A DNA stretch of 64,000 nt from Taurinivorans muris (GTDB lineage Bacteria; Desulfobacterota; Desulfovibrionia; Desulfovibrionales; Desulfovibrionaceae), in contig NZ_CP065938.1 in the NCBI RefSeq assembly GCF_025232395.1, forward strand, positions 744,001 to 808,000. The letters run 5' to 3'. A program made the translations under genes and the position numbers. The notes below the pieces were generated by a model. It ran no database searches and was not told the DNA's origin. It worked only from the letters and a program-made list of their open reading frames with translations. This document shows, in pieces, positions 1 through 8,020 of this stretch (the first letter of the stretch is position 1; every line of letters begins with the position of its first letter).

Positions 1-504
1 GCAGAACTCCCGCCGCTTCCCAAAGCAGTTGAACGAATTACAGGATTACTGAAATTGCTCACACTAACTAAACAGTTTTTACCTGCCGCCGGTTCGGCAC
101 TGATAAATGCCCAGCCATTTGCAGGAGCGTCATAAAATGCTCCATTCCAAGTAGATCCGTCGCTTAGAACAGGAAGATTGATAGTTATATATTTCTTTGT
201 AGCTGGCATACCAATTCCTGCAAGATAACTGTCCGTCAATTTCCTTTTGGTTTGAGGCATGGCGGGGATTTTAGAACTATCGAATTGAACATTGAACGGA
301 AATTCCGCATTGTCAGGGTTTTCCGTAATTACGCAGGTTGTGTTATCCGCATACTTGACATTCTCCCCGAAAATTTCAGTTGCCATGTTTTCGGGCATCC
401 TGATTGCCCCGAGCTTTTCCCAAGCTTCGCCGTCCGTTTCGTTATCCACATTCAAAATCGCCGGCGCGCCGTTCGCTATATATATATATATAGGATTTGC
501 CCAT
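1..504 (-). CDS. Putative tail fibre protein, partial (C-terminus off the left edge)
   Basis: An open frame of 168 codons starts at ATG 504 behind a clear AAAGGAG ribosome site and runs off the window. Its first ~85 residues match those of the next gene (536-1132), including MPENMA, EIFG, YADNTTC and NAEFPFNVQFD; after a shared YLAG-GMP segment the two diverge. It is the last visible gene of the tail operon, after gpH-like and a paralogous fibre gene, which suggests a receptor-binding or fibre role. Residues 5-10 (YIYIYI) are encoded by eight TA units, so the frame is exposed to slippage. No family is recognised with certainty. Confidence 0.75.
477..492. repeat. (TA)8 dinucleotide repeat near the start of the fibre gene
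   Basis: Eight uninterrupted TA units lie in codons 5-10 of the minus-strand fibre gene that starts at 504. Gain or loss of one unit would shift the frame a few residues after the start. Such tracts in 5' coding ends of surface genes are classic phase-variation sites; that this one varies is inference. Confidence 0.85.
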
Positions 505-535
505 TTCTCACTCCTTTGTTTATTGTTGTTTCAAA

Positions 536-1132
536 TCAAATTTCGCCTTCAGCGTAAATAAATCTTCCAATAGGACTATTCAGGTTTTGAATATAAAATT
601 CACAGCCATATCCTTTTTTGATCGGCAGAAAACAGTCGTGCCAAGCTTGAATTTCCGTATGGTCATGCCCCTCGGCTGAATAAATAGCATTTTTATTTTC
701 ATCCAAAATATGTAATCCTAAAATTCCTGTTGTTTTATAATTCACTTTAGTAGCACAAACATGGATGTAACCATTGGCAGGAGCCGTATAAACAAAACCA
801 CTATACGGAGTAAACCGAATAAATTTATTGCTTGGCATACCAAGCCCTGCAAGATAATTTTCCGTCAATTTCCTTGTTGTTTGCGGTTTTGCCATAATTT
901 TCGAGGCGTCAAATTGCACATTGAACGGAAATTCCGCATTACCTGAATTTTCCGTGATTATGCAGGTCGTGTTATCCGCGTATCTGGTGTTATTTCCGAA
1001 AATCTCATTTGCCATGTTCTCAGGCATTTTAATCGCCTGCAACGCTTCAAAATTTGCCATATCACGAGCATTATCAATATTGAACAGCACAGGAGTATTG
1101 TTCACTTCTTTTATATACGTTGCCGTATTCAT
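536..1132 (-). CDS. Putative tail fibre / tail-associated protein, paralogue of the leftmost gene
   Basis: 198 residues, start ATG 1132 behind GAGG. The N-terminal ~85 residues are shared with the gene at 1-504 and the C-terminal half is unrelated, with a shape common in exchangeable fibre tips (YSGFVYTAPANGYIHV, ending GRFIYAEGEI). The arrangement suggests duplication of a conserved attachment part followed by divergence or exchange of the tip. It lies downstream of gpH-like and is co-oriented. The function is inferred from position and mosaicism only. Confidence 0.75.
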   Translation of the reverse strand: MNTATYIKEVNNTPVLFNIDNARDMANFEALQAIKMPENMANEIFGNNTRYADNTTCIITENSGNAEFPFNVQFDASKIMAKPQTTRKLTENYLAGLGMPSNKFIRFTPYSGFVYTAPANGYIHVCATKVNYKTTGILGLHILDENKNAIYSAEGHDHTEIQAWHDCFLPIKKGYGCEFYIQNLNSPIGRFIYAEGEI

Positions 1133-1148
1133 AAAAACCTCATTTTTT

Positions 1149-1187
1149 CAAGCGAGAGCGAGTGACAGGAAGCCACTCCGAGCGTCA
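1149..1187 (-). repeat. Partial palindromic element E1
   Basis: On the minus strand this reads CGCTCG, then a 7-bp stem-loop GAGTGGC-TTCCT-GTCACTC (one G.T pair), then ACTCGCTCTCGCTTG. The same order occurs in elements E2, E3 and E4 on the plus strand. It sits between the gpH-like stop and the next fibre gene. Only the first hairpin and the flanking block are present. Confidence 0.6.
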
Positions 1188-1189
1188 TC

Positions 1190-2038
1190 TCACTGGTAAG
1201 CATAAATCGTTGTTGCGGTTGAAATTTCAAAAACTTCCAAAATCAGCACGTCATTTTTGGGAATAATTGTCACAACGCCGGAACTTTTTACGCCGGTCAG
1301 CTCGTCAACCCCGAGCAAAACCGGCGTGCGCTCTTCCTGCACCGCCCCGTCTTTGGGCATGAAATACGCCCTTGCGTTGATGTTGCTTGGACTGTGCAGA
1401 TAAAGAAAAAGCGGATTATCGGGTGTCACAAGCAAAGTCCAGCCGCCCGCCGTGCTGCGGCTGCCGATGAGCGTCAGCTGAGCGGATAACGCAATATCGG
1501 CTTTCAGTTTTTCAACAATCTCTTCGTGGGCGTTCGGGTCGCTGTCGTGTTCGCCAAGCATGCGCTCCACAAATTCGCGCGTTGCGAGAACTTGGGCGGG
1601 GTCTATAAAAATTTCAATGGTTCCTGCGTCCAAAACACGAATAATCATACGCACCAGCAAATCAGTCGCCGCGCCTGACTGAAGATCGGTTTTTTCGGTC
1701 AGCGGCGTATTGCCGACAGCGAACATGGTTCCGTCTTCAAAAAACAGTCCCACTTCCCGAATAAAAAATCCACCGACGACTTGAGGAATAAGAAGCTCCG
1801 CCGTAAATTCGCCTTCAACGTCTTTATTGATGACAATGTCGTTGATTTGCCCTCTGTACGTTTCATGCACAAGGCTTGTCATGGTTGAATCAGGTTCAAT
1901 GGGCTGCCCGCTGCCGTCACCCACCGCCATATGCGTAAGCTTTATGCTTGTGCCCGTGGCATGCGCCATTGCCACCGCATTCCGCCCGAGATTTGTAGTG
2001 ACTGTTTTAAATTTCTGAGAATTGGATAATTGCGTCAT
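1190..2038 (-). CDS. Phage tail fibre protein, gpH-like N-terminal domain
   Basis: 282 residues from ATG 2038, chosen because AGGAAAGGAG precedes it; a longer frame upstream has no such site. The N-terminus (MTQLSNSQKFKTVTT, then MAVGDGSG and GGFFIREVGLFFEDGTM) is typical of the P2/Mu-type tail fibre N-terminal domain that binds the baseplate. The C-terminal part after about residue 190 is short for a fibre and may be only the proximal segment. It follows gpI, the standard P2 order J-I-H. Confidence 0.85.
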   Translation of the reverse strand: MTQLSNSQKFKTVTTNLGRNAVAMAHATGTSIKLTHMAVGDGSGQPIEPDSTMTSLVHETYRGQINDIVINKDVEGEFTAELLIPQVVGGFFIREVGLFFEDGTMFAVGNTPLTEKTDLQSGAATDLLVRMIIRVLDAGTIEIFIDPAQVLATREFVERMLGEHDSDPNAHEEIVEKLKADIALSAQLTLIGSRSTAGGWTLLVTPDNPLFLYLHSPSNINARAYFMPKDGAVQEERTPVLLGVDELTGVKSSGVVTIIPKNDVLILEVFEISTATTIYAYQ

Positions 2039-2067
2039 ATATAACTTTGCTCCTTTCCTGCTTTTTT

Positions 2068-2982
2068 CTATTTTGCATACACTATGCGAATAATCGCTCC
2101 GCGCTGCTGTTCTTCCGCACTTGGCAGGATGGACAAAATGCTTTCCGTATGCATGGCTTGTACCTGCCAACTTTGATTTTCTTTCGCACCAAGTTCTGTA
2201 ACAAGTTCAGGCTCAATAATCATGATATTTGCGATTGCCGTACAAAACCCGTATTTCGTTTCACCCTGCGAACCTATGGCAACGGTTATTCCGTCGCAAT
2301 GGGAACGCAGGCTTTTTGTTGTTTCAACAATCCTTTTCGCCCGCAAGACATGGTCGAACAAAAGCTCTTCGCCAAGCACCGTGAGTTCCGCCTTGAAATG
2401 GTAAGGACTGCCGTTATAATCAGCCTCAAACCATTCCTCTCCATGACGCTCGGTCAAGCATCCTGCCTGACACTCGCTCTCGCTTGCGAAAAGCGTGGTT
2501 TTCGCTTCGCTCGCACAGCGTGGCTCCGCACTTCCTGTGCTATTATAATCCGTTTCAAACCATTCTTTTATCCGAAGTTCCGTGTCTTGCAGGGCTGCCT
2601 CGACAGCTCGTTTTACCGCCCATTTCGTGCCTTTTTTACGGTGAATTTGGATACTTGCTTTCACCATTTCAAGCTTTTCCCGATAATTTTTCGCTATATC
2701 GTAATCGTCAACATGGAATTGCCACGCAAGCAGGTCGAGCAGGTTTTCCTCCAAAGGACGATAGCCCCCGAGCGAGGCTATTCTTTGCAAAACTTCACTT
2801 GCATTTTCTGAAATCCCATCCGTATCGAAAAGCCTTGAAAGCAAGAGCAAGCCTGCGATGCGGGCTGTGCTGTCCGAAAGCTGCTGCTCAATGCCGGCAA
2901 GGCTTGCCTGCATGCTTTCATCATTTCGTATACTTGGCGGGAGTACATCGGATAACGGCGTATCGGAAAGAAATTTGCTCAT
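2068..2982 (-). CDS. I: Baseplate/tail protein I (gpI family) with an in-frame insertion
   Basis: 304 residues. The gpI family closes the baseplate between gpJ and the fibre. Typical family sequence is visible (FLSDTPLSDVLPPSIRND, LGGYRPLEENLLDLLAWQFHVDDYD, KKGTKWAVKRAVEAAL). The phrase EWFE-DYN occurs twice, 43 codons apart, flanking a Cys- and Ser-rich stretch encoded by palindromic element E2. Without the insert the length would be near 260. It starts 3 bases after the gpJ stop. Whether the insert is tolerated in the folded protein is unknown; the frame is kept. Confidence 0.9.
   Translation of the reverse strand: MSKFLSDTPLSDVLPPSIRNDESMQASLAGIEQQLSDSTARIAGLLLLSRLFDTDGISENASEVLQRIASLGGYRPLEENLLDLLAWQFHVDDYDIAKNYREKLEMVKASIQIHRKKGTKWAVKRAVEAALQDTELRIKEWFETDYNSTGSAEPRCASEAKTTLFASESECQAGCLTERHGEEWFEADYNGSPYHFKAELTVLGEELLFDHVLRAKRIVETTKSLRSHCDGITVAIGSQGETKYGFCTAIANIMIIEPELVTELGAKENQSWQVQAMHTESILSILPSAEEQQRGAIIRIVYAK
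2414..2565 (+). repeat. Palindromic element E2 inserted in frame in gpI, with flanking duplication
   Basis: A 23-bp near-identical direct repeat (2414-2436 and 2543-2565, starting TTATAATC and ending CAAACCATTC) brackets about 106 bp. Offset between copies is 129 bp, exactly 43 codons. The body holds three hairpins: 2453-2471 (loop ATCCT, one mismatch), GCGAAAA-GCGTGG-TTTTCGC, and GCAC-TTCCT-GTGC at 2528-2540. On the mRNA strand the first and third loops read CAGGATG and CAGGAAG. Confidence 0.8.
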
Positions 2983-2984
2983 TT

Positions 2985-4109
2985 TTACTCAACCTCGACC
3001 CCTCCGAAAGTCACCTGCACATTGGTTTCTTTGGCTATTTGAGTTTGCTCAATTTTTTCAAAAGCAGGGCTTGTTATTTCCACGCGCTTCGCCCCTGCCT
3101 GCATGATAAGCCGCGTCAGTTCGCTTGGATTGATGTCCCGTCCTGGCTTTTCTTTCTGCCACAAGACATAGTTTTCAACGGCTTTGTTCACAGCCGATTG
3201 AATAAGGGCGTACTGCGCACTGTTTTTTTGTTCCAAAAACCACGTGCAGGCAATTTCATACTCCACAATATCGGGGGCTGAAACCTGCACAAAATCCGTC
3301 AGAGGCCGCACATCTTCCGCTGACAGATAATTCTGCACAAGCTCAATCATGGCGCTGTTCGGAAGTTCTCCGCCTTTCAGCACAAAACGGATGTCCACAA
3401 TTCCGGGCGTGGGGCTTGTGGCGGTGACGGCTGAAATTTCGCTGCTTGCGTTTTTGGTTTGCGCAACGTAGCTTTCCATGCTTCCCGCGACTGTGAACGT
3501 TTCCGGAGCAAGGCGTATCCGCTCCCGAAGGTGTTCGTCGTCTTCCGTTTCATCACCGTTTGTCACGTCTTCGGAATTTTCAACAACCGTCACATAGGGC
3601 AGGGGGTCGACAATTTCGCTTATTTGCCCTTGGCGCAGTCCGTTGGCTTTTTCATTGCCAAGACTGCATTCCGCCAAAATATCCGTATTTGTTTCCCCTG
3701 CCGCAAGAACGCCGTTTTCAAGGGTTTGGAAAATAACCTCGCCGTCCTTGGTTGCGGCGCGCGTGCCTTTGGGAATGCTGACGTCAAAGCCGAGCGCCTC
3801 GGACAGACCGAATTTAAGCAGCGTCTTTGCAGGCTTCGCTTCCTGTCGTTTCACGCCCATCAGCTCGCCCAAATGATCCAAATGCAAACCCGAAGCATAT
3901 GCCAATAAATTTTGCTTGGCTGCGTAATCAATCACCGCATTTTGCACGGAGAGCGTATAGGCAAGGGATTTCAGAAACAGACGCACGGGGTCGGCAGGGT
4001 ACAGGGTTGTTCCTGCCAGTTCCTCATAGCGTTTGATGATATTGTTTTCCGTTTCCTGCGGGGTTCTTCCGCTTTCCGCGGTTAAAAATGAAAAATCATC
4101 GGAAATCAT
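2985..4109 (-). CDS. J: Baseplate assembly protein J
   Basis: 374 residues. Start ATG 4109 is preferred over the upstream GTG because GTGAGGAA lies 8-10 bases before it. The family builds the baseplate periphery of contractile tails. Recognisable parts are the N-terminal YPADPVRLFLKSLAYTLSVQ, the central LRERIRLAPETFTVAGS, and a C-terminal end with AGAKRVEI. Its start overlaps the original 3' end of gpW (frame ending EYAHDFR), which shows the ancestral W-J overlap that element E3 later disrupted. Confidence 0.92.
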   Translation of the reverse strand: MISDDFSFLTAESGRTPQETENNIIKRYEELAGTTLYPADPVRLFLKSLAYTLSVQNAVIDYAAKQNLLAYASGLHLDHLGELMGVKRQEAKPAKTLLKFGLSEALGFDVSIPKGTRAATKDGEVIFQTLENGVLAAGETNTDILAECSLGNEKANGLRQGQISEIVDPLPYVTVVENSEDVTNGDETEDDEHLRERIRLAPETFTVAGSMESYVAQTKNASSEISAVTATSPTPGIVDIRFVLKGGELPNSAMIELVQNYLSAEDVRPLTDFVQVSAPDIVEYEIACTWFLEQKNSAQYALIQSAVNKAVENYVLWQKEKPGRDINPSELTRLIMQAGAKRVEITSPAFEKIEQTQIAKETNVQVTFGGVEVE

Positions 4110-4114
4110 GGGCG

Positions 4115-4342
4115 TATTCCTCACGGATGACCTTTACGATAACGTTTCGGAGCTTACGTCCTGTAAGCTCACTGACTGTCGCTTGCAATTTATGCGAAAA
4201 TTGCTTCGCTCCCTCTATCTCTGCTGTCCATTTGCGTAAAGTTCGCAAGCTCACTAACGCAAACAGCTTTGCTGCCTTCGGTGGCGCGAGGCACGCACAT
4301 CCTGTGCTTTCATGAAATAAATTCATTTTTATATTCCTCACG
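4115..4342 (+). repeat. Palindromic element E3 inserted at the gpW 3' end
   Basis: Copies of TATTCCTCACG at 4115-4125 and 4332-4342 mark a duplicated gpW C-terminus: one copy encodes IREEYKNEFIS, the other IREEYAHDFR. Between them lie an 8-bp perfect stem GAGCTTAC-GTCCT-GTAAGCTC (4150-4170), GCAATTT-ATGCGA-AAATTGC, and GCAC-ATCCT-GTGC (4295-4307). The stretch is longer than E2 and E4 and is open in a minus-strand frame (4096-4350) that I read as a by-product of the insertion, not a gene. Confidence 0.75.
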
Positions 4343-4639
4343 AATTTCAAAGGTTATTTTCGGAAACAGCTTGCCGTTCAGATTGAATTGATTTTCAAAA
4401 TCAATGCCCGTCACCTTTATACGCGGGATATATTTTTCAAGCTGTGTAACCAGTTCCGCCACAATAAGCGGTCTCGCCTCGTTTATGGGGCTGTCGATAA
4501 AATCCCACGAAACGCCGAAATCACGATCAAGGGGAACCGTGCCTTTGCGCGTTGATAAAAGCGTATTGATTTCCTGATACAGCCCTTGCAAACCTTTCGC
4601 CCCGATTTGTATGGCTTTTTTATTATGCAGATATTCCAT
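4310..4639 (-). CDS. W: Baseplate wedge protein W (gp25-like)
   Basis: 109 residues with the gp25/gpW pattern: TVPLDRDFGVSWDFIDSPI, then EARPLIVAELVTQLEKYIPRI. The protein joins tube and baseplate wedges. It lies between U and J as expected for a P2-like tail module. The last residues come from a duplicated 3' end created by element E3; the older 3' end, overlapping gpJ, remains at about 4096-4130. Confidence 0.9.
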   Translation of the reverse strand: MEYLHNKKAIQIGAKGLQGLYQEINTLLSTRKGTVPLDRDFGVSWDFIDSPINEARPLIVAELVTQLEKYIPRIKVTGIDFENQFNLNGKLFPKITFEIREEYKNEFIS

Positions 4640-4651
4640 GCTAACGCCGCC

Positions 4652-5044
4652 TTAATGGTATTCTTTCAAAGACACAGACAAATCCATTCTTGTTATAAGA
4701 TTGCCAAGTATTTCCCTGTCTTTTTCGGAAATATCTCTTATGACAAAATTACCCAGGTACTTCGTGCCGATGACAAGGGCGAAGGCATTACCTGTTTTCG
4801 CCATTGCGGCAAGCTCGTCCCTTTGTTTGGAGCAGTCTTTCGGCAGCGGGTTCAGCCCACGGTCAAGGACCATGTCAAAGGTGATTTCTTCCAAAGCCTC
4901 ACCGGCAAATTGCAGATACGGTTTGCCTTTTACCACTTCATGCTCTAAAAAATTATAGTTTCTCTTGCGTGCAAGATTTTTAAATGTCGTAACATCAAAA
5001 GAACTGGTGCGAAAAAGAAAAGTGCCAAGACTTCCAACCAACAT
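4652..5044 (-). CDS. U: Tail protein U (P2 gpU family)
   Basis: 130 residues. The sequence follows the gpU family: LGTFLFRTSSFD at the start, then YLQFAGEALEEITFDMVLDRG, FALVIGTKYLGNFVIRDI. gpU is a tail terminator or completion protein in P2-like phages. It starts just left of cassette island A; the boundary repeat lies at once upstream, so gpU is the first core gene after the cargo. In P2 it sits between T and D, so its place after V/PAAR here may be a rearrangement. Confidence 0.85.
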   Translation of the reverse strand: MLVGSLGTFLFRTSSFDVTTFKNLARKRNYNFLEHEVVKGKPYLQFAGEALEEITFDMVLDRGLNPLPKDCSKQRDELAAMAKTGNAFALVIGTKYLGNFVIRDISEKDREILGNLITRMDLSVSLKEYH

Positions 5045-5082
5045 AAAAAACTCCTTGCATAGATATGGAGCATGATAGCAGA

Positions 5083-5190
5083 GTTTTATCTTCCTGTCGT
5101 GGACACTATGGACGCTATGGACACTATGGACAAAAATTTTTGAGCTTTATTCAATAAAAAAAGTGCGTTACGCACCTTTTGAAAGAATTG
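5083..5190. repeat. Cassette boundary R1 (9-bp tandem repeat plus terminator)
   Basis: TTTTATCTTCCTGTC is followed by GGACACTAT-type 9-bp units (5099-5131, three and a half copies), then an AT-rich spacer and hairpin AGTGCG-TTA-CGCACC with T-run (5155-5180; one mismatch). On the minus strand the terminator follows immunity gene I1, and the tandem repeat precedes gpU. The same module recurs nine more times in the prophage, in full or decayed form. Confidence 0.9.
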
Positions 5191-5217
5191 GATTTTTTAT
5201 TTTTATACAATATAAAA

Positions 5218-5631
5218 CTATTTCATAAGAGTGATCAAATAATAACTTATTGCTAAAATCATATAAGTAATTATTACGCCTAATGGACTCAATAAGATAC
5301 TGTTTACAAAATATAAACAACATTTATTGTGCTTAGTTTGATTTTTCCAAAAATTATATGTAACTTTAATTGATAGATATAAATATATTATTCCTATTAA
5401 AGTAGGTATAAAATATTTTATATCTACCTGATAAAAATCATAATATTCTTTTGCGTTAATTAATCCATTGATGAAAAAGGAATAAATACCTTCATAACAA
5501 GCCATGATACACTGTATATAACTTTCAGACCTATGAAGTATATTCTTTAACAAACCAAACAATAAAATATAAGGCAAAAAAATTAAAGAAAAAGACAAAA
5601 AAATATGAAATTTTTTATTTTGTGTAGTCAT
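5218..5631 (-). CDS. Putative class A immunity membrane protein I1
   Basis: 137 residues with about four hydrophobic segments (FLSFSLIFLPYILLFGLL; FFINGLI; FIPTLIGIIYLYLSI; LSPLGVIITYMILAIS). It starts 13 bases after the T1 stop with no strong ribosome site, which suggests translational coupling. The N-terminus KKFHIFLSFSLIFLPYI is shared with I4; I6 and I8 have the related IFHI pattern. Every class A toxin is followed by such a gene, so I infer immunity acting in the membrane. No family name is assigned. Confidence 0.75.
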   Translation of the reverse strand: MTTQNKKFHIFLSFSLIFLPYILLFGLLKNILHRSESYIQCIMACYEGIYSFFINGLINAKEYYDFYQVDIKYFIPTLIGIIYLYLSIKVTYNFWKNQTKHNKCCLYFVNSILLSPLGVIITYMILAISYYLITLMK

Positions 5632-5644
5632 TTAATGAAAAATA

Positions 5645-6751
5645 CTAAATAATTGCAAATACGTCAATTATTTTTTGATTAGATAATACTGTAAAATCAT
5701 TCCCAATTTTATTATATTCTCTCAACTCTCTAAATCTGCCATTCGTCATTAATTCACCATCAATAACTTCATAAATATTCATTTGCTTATCTGCACAATT
5801 CCAATATCCTAAAATATCTTTAAATGGATTTTCAGAACTCTCAAAATTAAATGTATCATGTACAAAACCAGCTATCTGTTCTACCTTAACAGAAAAATTA
5901 TTCTCAAAATATTCAATTTTTCCTTTAGCTAAAAATTTAAACGTAAAACTTCCAAGTGCAACAAATAATCCTGTAAACTGGGTAAAGGCTTCCACAATTA
6001 AATTCCAATCATAAAAATTAATAGAAATATGCTGATAATGATGTTTATCCCATTCTGAAAAAGGAATATTAATAAAATCAAATTCCGTTCTTTTTTCTGC
6101 AATATAGCCCAATTCGTGCAAATATTTTTTTATCTGCTTAATTGCATTTTCATTTAAAATTAGTGTTTCTATTGCATCATTCCATTGTTCTTCAGCTTTT
6201 TCATACGACAACACCCAATCAATATCCACCCAAAAGGGATTGGGATTGTTTTGCGGAACATCATTTGCTTCACCTGCAAGCCATTTATAAAACATATCCC
6301 GCAGATAGTGCCAGCCTATTCTGTCTTTTTCATTGGCTTTATTTCCCATTGCGTCGGCAATCAGCGGCAGGCAGAAGAAAATATCATCTTCTTTTCTTCT
6401 TGTATGCCGTGTAACTGTTTTTTTTAATTCATACCCTGCTTTATTCAAAGCTTTCTCATTCCCGTTGCCAATAATGAAAAAACTATCTCCCTCCGCCACG
6501 GTTCCTCCGCAGCTTATGGGATCGCCTACCCGCCCCACTGCTCGCCCATTGACAAAAAACGAAGGACTGCCGCCTGCGAGTTGTCCTTGATGCGGACTAT
6601 GCACCAAACAACCGTGCGAAGCGTATTTATCGCCAACCAAAACAACGGGCTTGCCGTTGACTAAAAAATTATTTGCACCTTCGATCGCTTCAACCGGGGC
6701 GCAATTATCATGCCCCGTACTTTTATCGCCTTTTCTTGTGATTGCCGGCAT
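5645..6751 (-). CDS. PAAR-domain toxin T1, class A (DUF6402-like C-terminus)
   Basis: 368 residues. Residues 1-95 are a PAAR domain (GDKSTGH, ASHGCLVHSPHQG, VGRVGDPISCGG), the cone that caps VgrG/gpV spikes. Residues ~108-178 are a linker shared by all copies and ending NPNPFWVDIDW. The rest is class A: EKRTEFDFINIPFSEWD, FTGLFVALGSFTFKFLAKG, VHDTFNF, LGYWNC, GNDFTVLS. The VHD-FNF, YW and NDF-VLS pattern resembles DUF6402 as I remember it, which I cannot verify here. GGGAGTAAACT precedes the ATG. I1 follows. A spike-delivered toxin is inference. Confidence 0.85.
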   Translation of the reverse strand: MPAITRKGDKSTGHDNCAPVEAIEGANNFLVNGKPVVLVGDKYASHGCLVHSPHQGQLAGGSPSFFVNGRAVGRVGDPISCGGTVAEGDSFFIIGNGNEKALNKAGYELKKTVTRHTRRKEDDIFFCLPLIADAMGNKANEKDRIGWHYLRDMFYKWLAGEANDVPQNNPNPFWVDIDWVLSYEKAEEQWNDAIETLILNENAIKQIKKYLHELGYIAEKRTEFDFINIPFSEWDKHHYQHISINFYDWNLIVEAFTQFTGLFVALGSFTFKFLAKGKIEYFENNFSVKVEQIAGFVHDTFNFESSENPFKDILGYWNCADKQMNIYEVIDGELMTNGRFRELREYNKIGNDFTVLSNQKIIDVFAII

Positions 6752-6783
6752 AGTTTACTCCCATAAGTGGTTTACTACTGCAT

Positions 6784-6893
6784 TAGCAAAGTTTTATTTT
6801 CCTGTCGTGGACAATATGGACGTAGTGGAGAATATGGACAAAAATTTTTGAGCTTTATTCAATCAAAAAGGTGCGTTACGCACCTTTTTGAGA
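6784..6893. repeat. Cassette boundary R2
   Basis: TTAGCAAAGTTTTATTTTCC, then three 9-bp GGAC/GGAG units (6807-6839), spacer, and an 11-bp perfect terminator hairpin with TTA loop at 6865-6889. On the minus strand it ends the I2 transcript and begins the T1 leader. A promoter may lie in the tandem repeat, but none is clear. Confidence 0.9.
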
Positions 6894-6921
6894 GAGAAAG
6901 ATTTAATACAAAGTTATTTTA

Positions 6922-7269
6922 TTATCTTCCACTACCAATAAAACCCAAAACCTCCCAAAAAAAGAAACCTGGTATTCCCCACACAATAATATAGAAAAAA
7001 TAAAAGAAAAAAACCGTTATGTTATTTTGTTTTTTGAAAAATGCTATTGTTACAATGAAAGTTATTATTAATAATTCCCAAAGGACACTATTTATTTTAT
7101 ATCCTAATAAATCAATATATTCACAAAAGAAACTACCTATACCACCCAAAAAATATAAAAAGAAATTATAGTGTTCATTTCTTGCAATATATAAATAAAT
7201 AAAAAAAGATAAAAAAATAAAAAATTGTATTAATAAAACGTTACGGATATGAAATATTATGTTGTTCAT
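6922..7269 (-). CDS. Putative class B immunity membrane protein I2
   Basis: 115 residues from the internal ATG at 7269 (MNNIIFHIRN), preferred because the class B homologue I5 starts at the same place with an 8-base overlap of its toxin stop. Here the overlap with T2 is 29 bases. Three to four hydrophobic segments are visible (FFIFLSFFIYLYI, LWELLIITFIVTIAFF, VFFFYFFYIIVWGIPGFFFW). Identical in sequence to I3 (10021-10368), showing a very recent duplication. The immunity role is inferred from pairing with class B toxins. Confidence 0.7.
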   Translation of the reverse strand: MNNIIFHIRNVLLIQFFIFLSFFIYLYIARNEHYNFFLYFLGGIGSFFCEYIDLLGYKINSVLWELLIITFIVTIAFFKKQNNITVFFFYFFYIIVWGIPGFFFWEVLGFIGSGR

Positions 7270-7947
7270 AGTTATAATTATACATATATTCAACAAAATT
7301 GTCAATTAATTTAGGCTTTGACAACACTAAAAAGTCATTGCCAATTTTATTGTATTCTCTAAAATCCCTAAACTTTGCATTACATATTTTTATATAACTT
7401 TTATTTGTAAAGCCGGGAATAGGACTCACATCTTTTTCCTCACAGCTCCAATAACCTAATGTATCAAACCCAAAAACTGCATCTCCTTCAAAGTTAAATA
7501 AGTCATGAACAAAAATAGCCACTTGTTCAAGAGTAACTTTATATTGATTTTCACCTAAATATTCAATTTTTCCTTTTGGCAAAAAGCGAAACGTAAATGT
7601 TGCTAAGGCTGCAATTATTCCTATTTCAACCAAGTGACGCTCTTCCACATCAAAACGCTGATAATAAAGCTTTTCCCATTCCTGCCACGGGCTATTGATA
7701 AAATCAAATTTTTTATTCTTTTCTTCAAAATACCCCTCACGGGCAAGAATAATATTTAATGATCTAATAGCCTTGTCTGTTTTTGCTTTGAGAGGAAAGG
7801 TAATAGTTAAAAATTCTTTTGGAAAATATCTTAACACCCAATCAATATCCACCCAAAAGGGATTGGGATTATTTTGCGGAACATCATTGGCTTTGCCTGC
7901 AAGCCATTTATAAAACATATCCCGCAGATAATGCCAGCCTATTCTGT
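7241..7947 (-). pseudogene. Class B toxin T2, PAAR domain lost
   Basis: Only the linker end (IGWHYLRDMFYKWLAG) and the class B C-terminus remain (FDFINSPWQEWEK, RFLPKGKIEYL, VHDLFNFEG, LGYWSCEEKD, GNDFLVLS). Upstream of residue ~130 the frame meets a stop. At 7944-7947 the sequence jumps within CTGT from toxin to the leader of another cassette, as expected for a microhomology or short-homology deletion. The longest frame starts at ATG 7918. It could still make a PAAR-less protein or act as a recombination donor. Confidence 0.8.
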
Positions 7948-8020
7948 ATTAGCAAAGTTTTATTTTCCTGTCGTGGACACTATGGACGCTATGGACAAAA
8001 ATTTTTTGAACTTTATTCAA
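7948..8020. repeat. Cassette boundary R3, left part
   Basis: Cassette leader TTAGCAAAGTTTTATTTTCC and 9-bp units at 7973-7996, then ACTTTATTCAA up to 8020, where an IS200-like element interrupts. The continuation TAAAAAAGGTGCG resumes at 8691. Confidence 0.85.

Noticed and set aside
1-1132. A diversity-generating retroelement acting on the fibre genes
   Set aside because: No reverse transcriptase or template repeat is visible, and the differences between paralogues are not limited to adenines.
2047-3281. Long plus-strand frames opposite gpI and gpJ
   Set aside because: They are antisense shadows of well-supported tail genes, with no ribosome sites or family motifs.
4096-4350. An 84-codon minus-strand frame between gpW and gpJ
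   Set aside because: Made of palindromic element E3 and the two duplicated gpW ends; it is a by-product of the insertion.
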